From Coptis chinensis (taxonomy: Eukaryota; Streptophyta; Magnoliopsida; Ranunculales; Ranunculaceae), in NCBI GenBank assembly GCA_015680905.1, contig CM027382.1, positions 5,890,001-5,954,000 of the forward strand: DNA of 64,000 nucleotides. The letters are read 5' to 3'. The stretch's first letter is position 1; every line of letters starts with the position of its first letter. The notes under the pieces were generated by a model. It worked only from the letters and a program-made list of their open reading frames with translations, did not search any database and was not told the origin of the DNA. Both the position numbers and the translations under genes were made by a program. Below are positions 42,916-55,350 of the stretch, piece after piece.

Positions 42916-43460
42916 CATGATATTTTTTTTGAAAATTAATAATTAAATATCCTCTGTTAAGAAATATAAATCCTAAATATATTATGAATTAATGGATCAT
43001 TCATGAATTTGCATTATGAATTGTATTGCTACTAACACAAAGCAATATTATGTGCATTGACACCTTTACGGTATTTGCATATCGACTTCATTTGGGTAAT
43101 AGGTTATGGCATATGAATCTAAAAATCTTGCTTCCTGTCACAATCATGTATCATTACTATGAGACTTATGAGTATGAGAGTTTTTTTATTATTTATTTTT
43201 TTTATAAAGATTATTATTATTTTAAAGTTAAGATTATTGAGTTTTATTACTTGATATGAGTACTAATTGTTAACAATTACTACATTAGCTAAAACTTTGA
43301 AACCTAGACTGCTAATTTTCTAAACTAAAATGTGTTGAAGTTTCCAATTATTTATCGGTGAGTTTAAACAATCACCAGGTCCAGATCCCGATCTTGGACT
43401 GGTAGCAGGGAAGCATAAGTGGATAACCACTTTTTCTCCAATAAATTATGGATATTTGAA
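42916..43460. other. No gene recognised
   Basis: Very AT-rich, with runs such as tttttttataaagattattattatttt. The upstream part may still belong to Helitron-like element B. The last 90 bp could be the leader of LINE 4. Confidence 0.4.
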
Positions 43461-45490
43461 ATGAGGTGCATTTTTTGGAATATCCGCCGAATAGCAAATG
43501 ACAAGACACAGAATCGTCTTTCTAAACTTATCAATAAATGGGATCCGGACATCTTGAGTATAGCTAAGGTACAACCCAATGACACATCCATATCTTTTCT
43601 GCAAACACTAGGGATGAACACTGTCTTTTTCTCCAATCCTAGTTCTGATCCGAAAAGAGTTCCCAATCTCTGGCTCATATGGAAAGCTATAAGTCCGTTT
43701 CCGACACTTCTACATTATTCAAATCAACACATTACTGTGGAAGTGGACGGTTCTCTTATCACCATTGTCCATGCTCATTATCTATATATTCAAAGGAGGC
43801 AGCTATGGTCAGAATTGTCTATCATCAATACTCTAAATCTTCCTGGCTGATTCTCGAGGATTTTAATGCTTATCTGAGCATCACGGAAAAGAAAGGTGGA
43901 CATCATCCTTCTACATCATCCATGAATGATTTCCGAGAGTTCGTTAGCCAAAACCTTTTGATGGAAGTTCATAGTAGTGGTTTTCATCTCACTTGGTGGA
44001 ACAAACAAGTAGGAGAGTTCAAGATTATGGGGAAGTTAGATAGAATGCTCTGTAATGCGAACTGGGGCACCAAATATCCTGGTTGGAAATACAAAGTCTT
44101 GGGAAGAATCTGTTTAGACCATTCCCCTTTAATGGGAGGAAGTATCATCATTCCTCACCCAAGAAACTTGTCGTTAAAATTATTTAATATGCGGTGCTCT
44201 CATCCCACCTTTAAAGAACTGGTTCTCGATAGTTGGAAAGATCCTATTCTGGGACATTCTATATTTATTCTGACACAGAAACTCAAAAAGCTGAAGGGGG
44301 TCCTAAAGAGGTGGAATAGGGAAATGTTTGGAAATATCAAATATAAAGTGGAGGAAGAAACCAAGAAGTTGGATAAGATGCATGAAATCTTTGAAAAGGG
44401 AACAATGACAAAGGAGTTTACTATGCAAATGGTCGACCAAGAAAATCATGTGGAACATTTGTTACAACAAGAACAAAACTTTTGGTTGCAAAAATCCAAA
44501 ACAAAATGGGATACAGATAATGATCGGAGTACAAAAGTTTTCCATGCTATGGCCAACCGAAACAAAATCAAATCTTTGATAGCAAAAATGAAGACAGAGG
44601 AGGGTATCACTCTTGATACACCGGAAGACATCGGCAATTATATCGTCCAACATTTATCCGAAAAATTCAAGAAGGTGGATCATATTATCAATAGGGAACT
44701 CATTCAGAATATACCCCAAAACGTTGCTACAGAGGATAATGATCTTCTATCCATTATTCCATCTTCAACAGAAGTGAAATCAGCCGTCTTTCACCTGAAT
44801 CCAGATAGCTCTCCTGGTCTTGATGGATTCTCCGGGTTTTTCTTCCATCACTGTTGGGATATTGTGGGATCGGATGTAGTACAAGCTATCTAGTATTTCT
44901 TTATTAAAGCTCATATGCCACTCAGATTTAATTCCAATTTCATAGTTCTTGTCCCAAAAGATAAAAATGTGAATCAAATCGGAAAATATAAACCCATCTG
45001 TCTATCTAACTTTGTGTTCAAAGTTATTACCAAGATTATTGCCCTCAAATTGAGTCCTATTGTTGAAAGAATAGTAAGCAAAGAACAGTATGGCTTCATC
45101 CCACACAAAAATTCCCAACAAGCTATCAGATTGGCTTAAGAACTAGTAAATGAATTGAATACTCCCAAATACGGTGGAATCAATGCTATTAAACTCGACA
45201 TCTCTCAAGCTTTTGATACCATGGACTGGCATTTCCTCTGGGAAGTTCTCCATCAGGTGGGATTCAGTGACAGGTGGATTGAATGGTTGCAAGCCATATT
45301 TCAAAGTAACTCTATGTCTATTATGCTCAATGGGGGTCTATAGGGACACTTTTCCGCAGGAAGAAGCCTCAAACAGGGAGATCCCCTATCTCCCAAGCTT
45401 TTTGCGATTGCGGAAGACTGTCTAAGTAGGAGCATCAGTAGATTGGTTAGAGAAAACAAAAAGCAACATATGGTGGTAAATTCTAAATAT
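43461..45490 (+). mobile_element. LINE 4, APE endonuclease and first half of reverse transcriptase
   Basis: L1-type second ORF on the plus strand. The endonuclease opens at 43461 with MRCIFWNIRRIAND. The catalytic-type LILEDFNAYLS (usual form GDFN) and the LDHSPL end (43850-44140) follow. Then come a long helical linker (about 44200-44600), SSPGLDGFSGFFFHHCWDI, FIVLVPKDKNVNQIGKYKPI in the fingers, KLDISQAFDTMDWHFLW at motif A and LKQGDPLSPKLFAIAEDC at motif B (about 45370-45420). It stops near 45490 before motif C, so it is 3'-truncated with no tail. Several stops and frame changes; inactive. Confidence 0.88.
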
Positions 45491-46162
45491 TGCAGCCCTT
45501 CACATCAATATTAATGTCCAAACTCGTAAGAACAATCCGGAAAATCAAATAATCAAATAGAATGAGCATTTCTCATAGGAATTTTGTTACACAGTTTTAA
45601 CTTTTACCAACCTAATTGCAAAACTAAAGTTCAATAATACCCTGGCAATACAATCATGTACGTAGTTCAAGAACTGTGGTAAACGTAGTAATTAACTAAC
45701 AAAACAAATTAAAACTTCAAGTTTAAAGCTCACATTTGTTACTGCATGTTGATGTTTAAAGCTTCAAAAAATTGAATGAAATCCCTAAATTCATCATTGG
45801 TTATTCTATTCTACTTGCCAGTGAAGTGGGATGGTACATGACAAAATCTCCATGTGTAGAAAGAACTTCATTAGGCACTCTAAAAATGGTCGTTTTTTTG
45901 GGTACAGTACCTTTTACAATCCTTTAGTAAGCCATCCGGGTTTTACGACAACAGGCCGGATTGCCGATTTTCACAAAAACCGGATGGGTTGCCGAGTTAG
46001 CACTAGGTCAACTGCATAACCGATCTATTCATCAACCCAACCCGGTTTACAGACTGGGTCACCAATTTACTTGATCAACCCGTTGGGTCGGGCCGGGTTT
46101 GATAACACTGGCCTCAATTATAATTAGAGGTTATAATCATATCGCTAAATCTACGGTGTGCA
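45491..46162. other. No gene; partial MITE-like end
   Basis: AT-rich up to about 45880. Then 45890-46111 has GC-rich phrases (accggatgggttgccg, gggtcgggccgggtttgata) ending in AACACTG, which looks like one end of another hAT-type MITE. I could not find a convincing left end or target duplication. Confidence 0.4.
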
Positions 46163-46170
46163 GGCTGTAC
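46163..46170. repeat. Target-site duplication (left) of MITE
   Basis: GGCTGTAC, repeated exactly at 46904-46911; 8 bp fits hAT elements. Confidence 0.88.
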
Positions 46171-46903
46171 TAGCTAGGGGTGATAAAAGGGCTGGGCCGG
46201 GCTAGTCCGACCCTCAAACCATAAAAGCCTAATGATTAAGGGCCGGGTCAGCTCGTCCCTATTGTGTATTGAGGGCCGGGTAAAGTAGGGTCAAGCATGA
46301 AAACTTGATCCCTTAACCCGCCCCTCGACCCTCATTTTTGAGGGCCTAATGAGAGCCGGATCAGGCCCGTTCTAATTATACTTTACTAGTTTACTTTTTT
46401 TTTGGTGATTTTTTATTTGTTTTTATCATACTTTGATTATGTATATCAATTTTAACTAAGTATACAAAACTAATTCTTATGCCTTTAGAAAAATAAAAAT
46501 AAAATAGAGATGCTGAAAGAGATGAAACTCTTAAAACATCTGCATTTTTCATACTTAACTATGTTGTTAGGTTGGATTTGTTGTTATGTATGACTTATAT
46601 ACCTATCCTTCAATCAATTACAAAAAACGCATATGTTATGTTCTAATTTATCCCCTATTGAAAACTAATTAAGTGATTTCTTTTTATACAACTTAGATAA
46701 TTAGAGTATAATACATAAATATAATGTAAAATAACAAGAAAACGTATGAGGGCTAAGTGAGGGCTTAATGAGGGCCGGGCTCATGCTTCATAATCTAAGC
46801 CCTAGCCTGCCCCTTAAATCTGTGATGGCCAACTTTTGAGGGTTTGAACATGCAATTTTGAGGGCCGGGTCGGGGTGGGTTGAAGGCCAAATTATCACCC
46901 CTA
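46171..46903. mobile_element. hAT-type MITE with perfect 8-bp duplication
   Basis: 733 bp. Ends are TAGGGGTGATAA (preceded by TAGC on the left) and TTATCACCCCTA. Subterminal gggccgggt-type phrases lie on both sides of an AT-rich core. No coding capacity. Confidence 0.85.
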
Positions 46904-46911
46904 GGCTGTAC
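46904..46911. repeat. Target-site duplication (right) of MITE
   Basis: GGCTGTAC, identical to 46163-46170. Confidence 0.88.
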
Positions 46912-48072
46912 CAAAACTAATGGTGCATAATTTTTACTTAACAAACAAAGAACCGCCCTCTGGTTTTATATATGGAACTAGTAATTTGAACTGCGGTCTA
47001 ACCTGATCCGGTCAAAAAACCAGTTCTGAAAACGACCATGCTTGACTTTGACCCAAATCGAGTAAGGTTGATGAAATCAGTTTAGTCAAATTTCATATGT
47101 CATACTGTCAATACAAATTTCAAAATTTTGCGAAAGAGGGAAACCAAAGCAACCCGAAAATTTGGCGAAATTTGGAAACCAAAAATCGCGCTCTATCATT
47201 ATTTTGGATCCTTTTGGAAACCTCAAAATTGCCGCTCATATAAGAAAACAGAACGTCCATTTCTCTCTTCTCTCCCTCACTGGCCAGTAAACATTCTTTT
47301 CTCATTACCGCTGTGCAATATTCTAAACTATGGTAACTAGAATACTTCACTTTATCTCTCAATTAATTGTTAACAAATTGTTTTTCATCTCTCTTAATTT
47401 TTGGTTTTTCATTTCTCCTGCTTAGATTTTGCTTGCATTGGTTCTGCTTCGATTTTTCTTGCTTCAAAGGTATGTTTTATATTTTATTAGTTGTTGATGT
47501 GAATTTAATATATCGATACTGTTCCAGTTTTGCTTGGTTTTAAGGTACTTTATTTTTATCTTATCTGTTTGAAATTAGTATCTTCATACGATTATAATTT
47601 TGGTTGGTTCAAAGGTGTTTACTTCATAATGATTTTATTTCGTTTGGAATTATGGGGGTGTTTCAATTTCTGCATAAACTCTAGAAAAAAAAACAAGATC
47701 GAAACAAAACTCATGTTTCTTTCTTTAGTAAATTGGACGTATTTTTTGTCAAAACATAATGTTATACATATTGTGATGTTGGTCAAGTGGTGCTCGAACG
47801 TCATCAGGAACTTATATAAGTTACATGGTAATGGTGCGGGAGGGGGGGGTGGGAACTGTCACTTCCCACTTTGGAGCATTGGTACTGGAACATACCTATT
47901 CACTCACAAGAATGAGGACTCAAGATATTAGAACCAAATACTTATTCACTTGCAACCTGAAGGGGGGATTTTCCCGTCACTGAATAGATGACACGTGTAT
48001 GGGAAATAACCTAAGACTATAGATGTTCAGAATGAGACGAGGACCATCAGATCAGTTCTATGAGTAAGTAAT
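46912..48072. other. No gene recognised; possible body of Helitron-like element C
   Basis: 47410-47620 contains a threefold imperfect repetition around ttttgcttgg...tcaaaggt...tttatttta. One unit ends like a 5' untranslated exon with a donor (TTCAAAGGTATG). A G-run lies near 47841. The last 150 bp lead to a Helitron-type 3' hairpin. Open frames in 47530-47931 lack recognisable motifs. Confidence 0.4.
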
Positions 48073-48096
48073 CTCGTGCGTAGCACGAGTGTTTAG
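48073..48096 (+). other. Helitron-type 3' terminus (element C)
   Basis: CTCGTGCGTAGCACGAG is a perfect hairpin with 7-bp arms and a 3-base loop, followed by TGTTTAG and then T. The last four bases TTAG depart from the CTRR consensus by one base. The GTGCGTAGCAC core is common at plant Helitron ends. Confidence 0.6.
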
Positions 48097-48102
48097 TAAA
48101 CA

Positions 48103-48634
48103 TGTGCCAGGCACATGGCTGACCGCCTTCCAACATAACAGTTACCTAGTCGTTAGGAACTGATGTAGATAGTTCCTGAACAGAAGGGAATTGAAGATGG
48201 CGATCTTTGATGATAAGGAAGGAATCGTGAAGACATATCTTAGGAGTTTCCTTTTAGATATAATCTTCCCATACACGATGGGACATTATGGTCAGCAAGG
48301 AAGCTTACCTCTCACAAAGATATGGTCTAGATTCAAACTTCCATAAATAGGGAATTACTAATAAGAAGATGGAAGGGAACGACTCACAAGCGGTGAAGAC
48401 AGCCCTAACCCTAGGACTCTCAAAGCTCTTCCTATATAAACCATAGGGATTTCGCTCTTAGGAACTATGCAAGATAAGGTTTGATTCTCCATAATAAACA
48501 AGGAGATACGTAGGCAGTCGTCAAACGGTTCAACCCTGAACTCAAAATCATCTCATCCCATCTCCATTCATTCAAAGGTTCCAAGATCACAAGGCACAGA
48601 GAAAGATCAGGGAAAAGTCAAAAAATCCCCTACA
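48103..48634 (+). repeat. 5' LTR of Tat fossil 3
   Basis: About 532 bp from TGTGCCAGGCACATGGC to CCCCTACA. TATA box at 48433-48440 (CCTATATAAACC). It begins six bases after the Helitron-type end at 48096. No second copy in the window. Confidence 0.8.
48433..48440 (+). promoter_or_regulatory. TATA box in LTR of Tat fossil 3
   Basis: CCTATATAAACC about 200 bp before the LTR end. Confidence 0.6.
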
Positions 48635-48639
48635 TCTAG

Positions 48640-48654
48640 TGGCACCATTTGTGG
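48640..48654 (+). other. Primer-binding site of Tat fossil 3
   Basis: TGGCACCATTTGTGG five bases after the LTR. Same type as 5983-5997. Confidence 0.7.
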
Positions 48655-48719
48655 GGATGAAAAGAAGGTAAATATATGTTTCAGACAATTGATTTAGCCT
48701 AAAAACTCTTACTGTTGTG

Positions 48720-50400
48720 ATGGAAAGAGCAAAGAAAACAAAGGGTGACGCTACCACACGTAGCATCGCTGTGAGAGAAGAAAATCATGAGACACCTGAG
48801 GAGGGGACAACGCTGGTCGCCACGACATGAACAACCCCCTCCAAAGACCCATGACCAGCACCGGCCCACCAACAATTCCCTGTGCAGGCCCTAGGAATAA
48901 CGCTCAAGAGGAGCATCAAGATGGTGAGAATGTTGTCCTCACCAACCCAGAGTCTGTTCAGGCAAGCCAGACAGTACAAGCTCTGGAATAGCAAAGGTGC
49001 AATCTTGAACAAGAAGTACAGCTGCTGAGGCATCTGTATCAATCTGACACAAAGAAGAAGCCACTCATCGACCTTGATGATGATGACCTTCCAGAAAGTG
49101 GTCGTGCAAAGAACCCAAGGCGTAGTAGGGGTTTCGACGTAAAGACATCCGAGTTGGAATCTGAAAGCTTCGGATGAGGACTCGGATACAGCATCCGAAC
49201 TAGAGTCAACCGACCAGGATCGTGATGTTAACCCTTGACACAGAAAAAGAGCTCAGACCAAGAAGCATTCTACTAAAGAAGCTGCATGGGAAACTAAGAA
49301 GAATGACTTGATCCGTCAGATGCATCGGATGACAGGTAAGGGGAGAAAAATGCAAGACTCCCTCGTTCAATCCGCCATAATGGGGGCAGGTAGATCTCCT
49401 TTCGCTTCACGGGTGATGAGGAAACCATATCCCCGTGGTTACAGACAACCGAAGTTCAGTGTCTTTAGTGGCAAGTCAAATCCGGTGGATCACGTATTCA
49501 GGTATCATGCCACTATGGGATAATATGAGAGATATGACCATGTCATGTGTCAGGAATTCAAAGCCTCCTTGTCTGGATCTACACTCCAGTGGTACCACAA
49601 ATTACCTGAGCGTCAGATCAGGTCCTCAAAAGAACTATTTGGGACCTTCATAAATAGGTACTCGTGTAATAAGCATCAACCTAAACGGATCGATGCACTG
49701 TTTAACATCAAGAAAAAGGATGGAGAGGCACTGAGATCCTACATACAACGGTTCATGGATAGACTGTTATAATAGCTTTTAAACAAGGGTTAAGTTGGAT
49801 GAAAACAATGCCTTATTTGGATCTCTCTCTAGAAAACCACCACTTGATTTAGAGGAACTCCTTGATAGGGTTGAAATTCATGCGGGGTGGGATGAAGATG
49901 TCTTGAACAGACGTCAAGAAGCGAAGAAAGCTAGTCTGACAGTTCCTGGAGTTCCTCAAGAAAGGAATGGAAATTCTTCCCCTCGAAAATCAAAGAGAGA
50001 CTGTAATCGTGGTCGCCAAAGGGCCGAATCCCCATCAAAGGGACGAACGCCCAGAGGGCAATACCAGAATGTAGCTAGTAGTGCAGATCGAAAGCAATAG
50101 AAGAAGCCATGTGTGGAAGGAACTGAAGAAGCTCTTCCCTCAATGGACAGAAACTTTGCCCCTCTGAACAAAATGCCAGATGAGGTTCTGGACTTGATAA
50201 AAATCAGAGTTACCTCAAATGTCCAGCTCCACTTAAACCAGGTTCCCTAGGTACCAAAGACCAAATAACCTACTGCAAGTTCCTTAAGAGTAAGGGTCAT
50301 AGCACCAGAGCCTATAGGACCCTGAAAAATGAACTACAAGATCTGATTGAAATGGGGTATTTGAAGCAATGTGTAACAAACGAACAGGCAAATGCAGTAC
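48720..50400 (+). pseudogene. gag region of Tat fossil 3
   Basis: An N-terminal part with lysine/threonine-rich and later acidic sequence. Then the gag capsid-like domain (GYRQPKFSVFSGKSNPVDHV, SGSTLQWYHKLPERQI and LFNIKKKDGEALRSYIQRF, about 49430-49770), a serine/arginine-rich linker, and a zinc-knuckle-like end near 50270-50340 (YCKFLKSKGHSTRAY). Fossil. Confidence 0.8.
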
Positions 50401-50474
50401 ATCCTAAGGAGATCAGTACGTCAGTTCAAGACCCCCAAGGTACTGGACCGCTCAATGGTCGACTCTAGATAAAT

Positions 50475-51137
50475 ATGATTTCTGGTAAAGCAAGTAAACG
50501 AAGTGGACAGTTCATTGACAAGGGTACGCGATGTCAAATGTGCATCGCCAAGCAGATAAGGATAATGAACAGCGAGCTGACTATAGGAGATCAGGTCAAC
50601 GCGGTACCCCAAAAAGATCCGCTCATTCTTTTCACTGAAGCTGACTGCCTTAACATCCAAAACCCACAGGAGGATGCGCTGGTTCTCACACTCCCTTTTG
50701 GAGATTATGATTTGCATCGCATATTGGTGGACCCAGGCAGTTCAGCAGATGTACTCTACTATAATATATTCAAAAAGTTGCAAATCCCAGATGCGAAGAT
50801 AGTTGCCACCAGATCCAACCTGTATGGATTCAGTGGGGACAAAGCCCTCACAGTTAGGGAGATACAGTTACTTGTAGTCACTGGTCTGGTAACTCTTATC
50901 ATAAATTTTGTTGTGGTAAAAGCTAACACACCATATCACATGATTTTAGGTAGGACCTGGCTACACAGACTCAGAGCCGTTCCCAGCACCTATCACCAAT
51001 GTCTTAAATTCCCACATCATGGGAAAATTGAGACAATTAGAGGAGATCAGGTGCCTGCCAAGACGTGCTATGCTTTGGCAACAAAGCAGTCCCCACTCCC
51101 TTTTGAACCAATAGAGGTGGGGTCACCCGCCAAATAG
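50475..51137 (+). pseudogene. Protease region of Tat fossil 3
   Basis: Well readable: NPQEDALVLTLPFGDYDLHR, the active-site segment LVDPGSSADVLYYNIF, SNLYGFSGDKALTVREIQL, and the typical end YHMILGRTWLHRLRAVPSTY. Fossil. Confidence 0.85.
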
Positions 51138-51208
51138 CAATTACAGTTGAATCCCCCTCTCCCAAACCTGGTCCCAAGAGAGAGGGAGGATCCCCTTCAC
51201 TAGAGCCG

Positions 51209-52490
51209 TTGGAAGAAGTGGATATTAGGGGAGGCAGCTCGCTAAAAACCACTTTCATCGGCACCATGTTGAGTTCTGAACAGCGCATGGCTCTGATACA
51301 GTTCCTCCGAGAGCACAAAGATGTGTTTGCTTGGTCGTTTGAAGAAATGCCAAGTATTGATCCCTATGTGGCATGCCACCAACTCAATGTCCGCAGTGAT
51401 GCAGTAGTAGTCAAGCAGAAACCAAGGAAAATAGGTGCTAACATATCCAAAGTTGTAAAAGCCGAAGTTGAAAAGCTAAAGGCAGCTAAATTTGTCAGAG
51501 AAATCAATTTTCCCACTTGGATTTCTAATATTGTCCCAGTAAGAAAGAAGAATGGGTCATGAAGAATCTGTATCGACTTCACGGATCTGAACTGTGCATG
51601 TCCGAAGGACAACTATCCTCTGCCACAAATTGATAAATTGGTGGATGCAACGGCTGGACATGAAATGTTGTCTTTCACAGATGGGTTGTCTGGTTACAAC
51701 CAGATTCCCTTGCATGAAGAGGACCACAAACATGCCAGTTTCACAACCGAGGATGGCATGTACTGCTATCAGGTCATGCTGTTCGGGCTGAAAAATGCAG
51801 GTTTACCAGTGATTGGTAAACAAGATGTTCAAAGGATTGATAAGTGACATTATGGAGGTGTATGTAGACGATCTTTTGATCAAAGGCTTGAGACGAGGAG
51901 ATCATCTCTCCCACCTAGAGCGTGCATTCGACATTCTCAGGGAGTATTGCATGAAGCTCAACCCTGCAAAATGTGCTTTCGCTGTCTCATCAGGTAAGTT
52001 TATGGGGTATCTAGTTACCAAAAGAGGAATCGAGGCAAACCCAGATCAAATCCGAGCACTCCTAGATATGCCCTCACCTAAAAATATGAAAGAGGTTCAA
52101 AAAGTGGCGAGTAGGTTAGCAGCTCTGAACAGGTTCATCTCTAAGAGTTCAAATAAGTGCAAACCTCTCTTTCAGTTACTGTGAAAGAATACCTCATTTG
52201 CATGGACGGAAAAATGCCAGAAAGCATTTGATCAACTCAAAATATACTTAGGGGCACCACCAATCCTTTCCAAGCCCGTTGATGGAGAGGTCTTGGGTCT
52301 TTATCTTTGTTCGTCCGACTACGGTATCAGCTCTGTACTAATACGCGTGGATGAAAAGAAGGTTGAAAAGTCTGTCTATTTCTTGAGTCGCATGCTTCTT
52401 CCAGCAGAAACAAGGTACCCAAAACTCGAAAGAGTGGCTCTAGCACTTGTCTTTGCAACAAAGAAGTTGCGACCATATTTCTAGTCCCAT
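51209..52490 (+). pseudogene. Reverse transcriptase and RNase H of Tat fossil 3
   Basis: LREHKDVFAWSFEEMPSIDP and the CHQLNVRSDAVVVKQKPRK lead-in, then FPTWISNIVPVRKKNGS in the fingers, LSFTDGLSGYNQIPLHEED at motif A and EVYVDDLLIKGLRRGDH at motif C. Then LNPAKCAFAVSSGKFMGY and RGIEANPDQIRALLDMPSP. RNase H follows (CSSDYGISSVLIRVDEK and AETRYPKLERVALALVFA, to about 52490). Fossil. Confidence 0.9.
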
Positions 52491-52744
52491 ACTATCAGAG
52501 TAATCACAGAGTACCAATTGCGGTCAGTTTTAGAAAGACCGAACAGGTCAGGGAGGCTAGCAAAATGGTCTGTGCAACTGTTAGAATATGATATTATTTA
52601 CGTCCCCAGAATCTCAGAGAAGGGTCAGGCACTAGCAGAATTCTTGGGAGATTTCCCAATGACCTACACAAGGTACGACTCAACTACCCCCAGTTCAGAT
52701 AATCGCATCCAGCCTGAATCTCCAGAAAACTGTCTAGATCCCTG

Positions 52745-54450
52745 GGAGCCAAGCTCTGGGTGGCGGTTGTTTGTGGATTGATCTTCGAATGACAAAGGCA
52801 CAAGAATTGGAGCTGTGTTAGTCACTCCTGACAGTATGCGACTGGAGAAATCCATCCGATTAGGTTAGAATGCTTCCAACAATGAAGCAGAATATGAAGC
52901 CACTCTTGCTGGCCTCACAATGGCTCTTGATTTAGGCCTGATACACCTCACAGCTGGTTGTCTTTCAAGTTGATGGTTGGTACGAGGCCAGGGACGAACG
53001 AATGGCAAAATACCTGGAACTGGTAAGGGGCCTTCAGAGCAAGTTTGAGAACATTCAGTTCTATCAGCTACCTCGGTCAGCCAATAGACACGCAGATGTT
53101 TTGGCATATGTTGCCTCAATGTTAGGAAACAACGAATCTCATTCAATCCCTATTGAGTTCCAGGAGAAATCTAGCATTCAGGTCCCAGTTACAACAGTCT
53201 ATGTTGTTCCAGCCATTACTCCAACTTGGATGGATGCATATAGGTCCTACCTCAAAGAAGAAACACTCCTTGAAGATAAGAGTATAGCAAGGCGTCTGCT
53301 TACAAAGATACATAGATTCACCCTCATAGGAGACGATCTGCACAAGAAGTCCTTTCTGGGACCTCATCTCAGATGTCTCTCCCCAGATCTCACTGAATAG
53401 GTTATGTGAGAAGTTCATGAAGGAATTTGTGGCAACCATGTTGGGGGCAGAACTCTAGCTCTCAAGATCCTAAGGCAAGGATACTTTTGGCCTTATATGC
53501 AAAAGGATGCGCAAGTTTTTGCCCGCAAGTGCGAAAAGTGTCAACGATTCGCTCCACTTATCTATGCTCCAGCAACAGAACTGCACCCATTGGCCAGCAC
53601 ATGGACATTCGCACAGTGGGGCACTAACATTGTAGGACCCCTACCACCCGTGCCTGGCAATGTCAGATTCTTGCTGGTTGCAACGGATTATTTCACCAAG
53701 TGGATAAAAGCAGTTCCTCTTGTCTTCATTTGAGAACAAGACATCAGAAAGTTCATTTGGAACAACATTGTCTACAGGTTTGGCATACTCAAAGTTATCA
53801 TTTTAGATAATGGGCAACAGTTCGCTGGAGGACTATTTGCTGAACTGTGTGAGGAGTTTCACATCACCCATCTGTTCTCAACTCCAAAGTACCCACAAGG
53901 TAATGGACAGGCTGAAGCCTCTAATTAACAGGGTCATCTTGGATAACATGAAGCGTAAATTAGATGATGCGAAAGGTTTATGGGTCGAAGAATTGCCTAA
54001 GGTCCTATGGGCGTACCGAACTACACCCAGGCGGTCAATTGGTGAGTCTCCATTTTCACTAGCCTACAGAACTAAAGCATTCATACCTCCAGAACTGGTA
54101 GCTCTCACTCAGAAGTCAGATGTTGTGCACACCCTGGACAACGAGGAGCTGTTATGTAGAGAAATGGATCTCGTAGATGAAAAGCGAGAAGGTGCAACAC
54201 TTCACTTAGCTACTAACCAACAGACTTTGAAGAGATCATAAGACAAGAGAGTCTGGATTCGATCTTTCAAAACTGACGATCTGGTTCTCCGTGAGATCCT
54301 AGAGCCCAACGACAAACTTGGACCTAACTGGGAAGGACCATACATCATCGACAAGGTTGGTCGAACTGGTTTTTACTACCTACGCACTGTTGAAGGTGAC
54401 GTTCTTGTCAAACCATGGAATGGACAACATCTTCGCAAGTACTATCAGTA
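52745..54450 (+). pseudogene. Second RNase H and integrase of Tat fossil 3
   Basis: The archaeal-type RNase H starts near 52750 (SSGWRLFVD, TRIGAVLVTPDS, NEAEYEATLAGLTMAL) and ends with ANRHADVLAYVASM near 53090. Integrase: a zinc-binding end with KCEKCQRFAPLIYAPA (about 53530-53575), then TNIVGPLPPVPGNVRFLLVA and TDYFTKWIKAVPL, LPKVLWAYRTTPRRSIGES, and a C-terminal LGPNWEGPYIIDKVG-type segment ending near 54450. Fossil. Confidence 0.88.
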
Positions 54451-54529
54451 AACTGTTATTTCATGCTTTGTTATGCATACCATCAATAAAGTTTTTCACT
54501 TTGCAATTGAATATATATATCGCTTGCAT

Positions 54530-54835
54530 GTTCTTTATTATCCTCAATGGACTAAGCCTTTAGGGAATTATTTGCTCACTATTTGTTCAAGAATATTGTA
54601 TGCCAATTTGCTTTGGAACCAGTGATACCGAGTAAGGGAAAGTTGAACTGTCAGTTCCTTTCTCAGCCCCATGCAACTCGAACTGTATGCCAGTTCTTTT
54701 AAAACTGCAAATATCCTCGATGGGTTAAGCCTTTAGAGAATAAAACCATGCTAACTATTCAGTAAACTGTATGCCAGTTTGACTTGGAACAAGAGATAGT
54801 GTTCTTGTGAGCCTAAACTATATGCCAGTTCCGGG
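54530..54835 (+). repeat. About 175-bp tandem duplication downstream of integrase
   Basis: tatcctcaatggactaagcc near 54540 and tatcctcgatgggttaagcc near 54711 start two imperfect copies. Both contain a tgtatgccagtt-type phrase, which occurs four to five times in all. Comparable to the array at 12995-13185. Confidence 0.7.
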
Positions 54836-55192
54836 CGCTCTCAAAACATCAAATGCAGGGGTTGCTAGGAAGATATGGGTGGGATCCAGGTCCTAGCACA
54901 CCATCATTAGCCTGGAACTATATCGGCATGACGGTGCTGTGGAAGACTCCTCCACTACTGTTCAAGCGATACCCTTTTTATTTTTTAAAAATAAATTGGG
55001 CCTATCGTTATAAGACACAGTGTTGTGCTCAATGCACCGAGTTGTTTTCGCAAAGGCATATGCCTCTATGCGATCGAACTCTCAGTTACAGTTAAGTTGA
55101 AATGGCTCCCATGACATCCTGATCATATTCTGGTTATACCTCATCTTAATCTGTTTAGCCTACTAGGGTTACCTATTGTTGTTCCAAATGAA

Positions 55193-55204
55193 CTTTGGGG
55201 GCAT
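55193..55204 (+). other. Polypurine-like tract of Tat fossil 3
   Basis: CTTTGGGGGCAT, similar to the tract before the 3' LTR of Tat element 2, but no LTR follows and the antisense ORF lies beyond it. Confidence 0.4.
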
Positions 55205-55257
55205 AGGGGTAAAGTATGCACAGTAATATATGTAATATAACATAAAATACTTCGAAG

Positions 55258-55350
55258 ACATACATAAAATAGAAGAGCTACAGAGCTCAGTAAGTAAATA
55301 GCATATATAAAATAGAAGAGCTACAGAGCTCAGTAAAGTAAATTTTATGT
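55258..55350 (+). repeat. About 45-bp tandem duplication
   Basis: ataaaatagaagagctacag followed by agctcagtaa occurs twice, near 55264 and 55309. Confidence 0.85.

Noticed and set aside
45820-46111. A third complete hAT-type MITE
   Set aside because: Only the right end (GATAACACTG read inward as CAGTGTTATC) is convincing; the left CAGTG lacks a matching inverted repeat and there is no 8-bp duplication.
47530-47931. 133-residue plus-strand open frame as a host gene
   Set aside because: AT-rich, no motif, runs over a G-run and into Helitron-type terminal sequence; no splice or promoter support.
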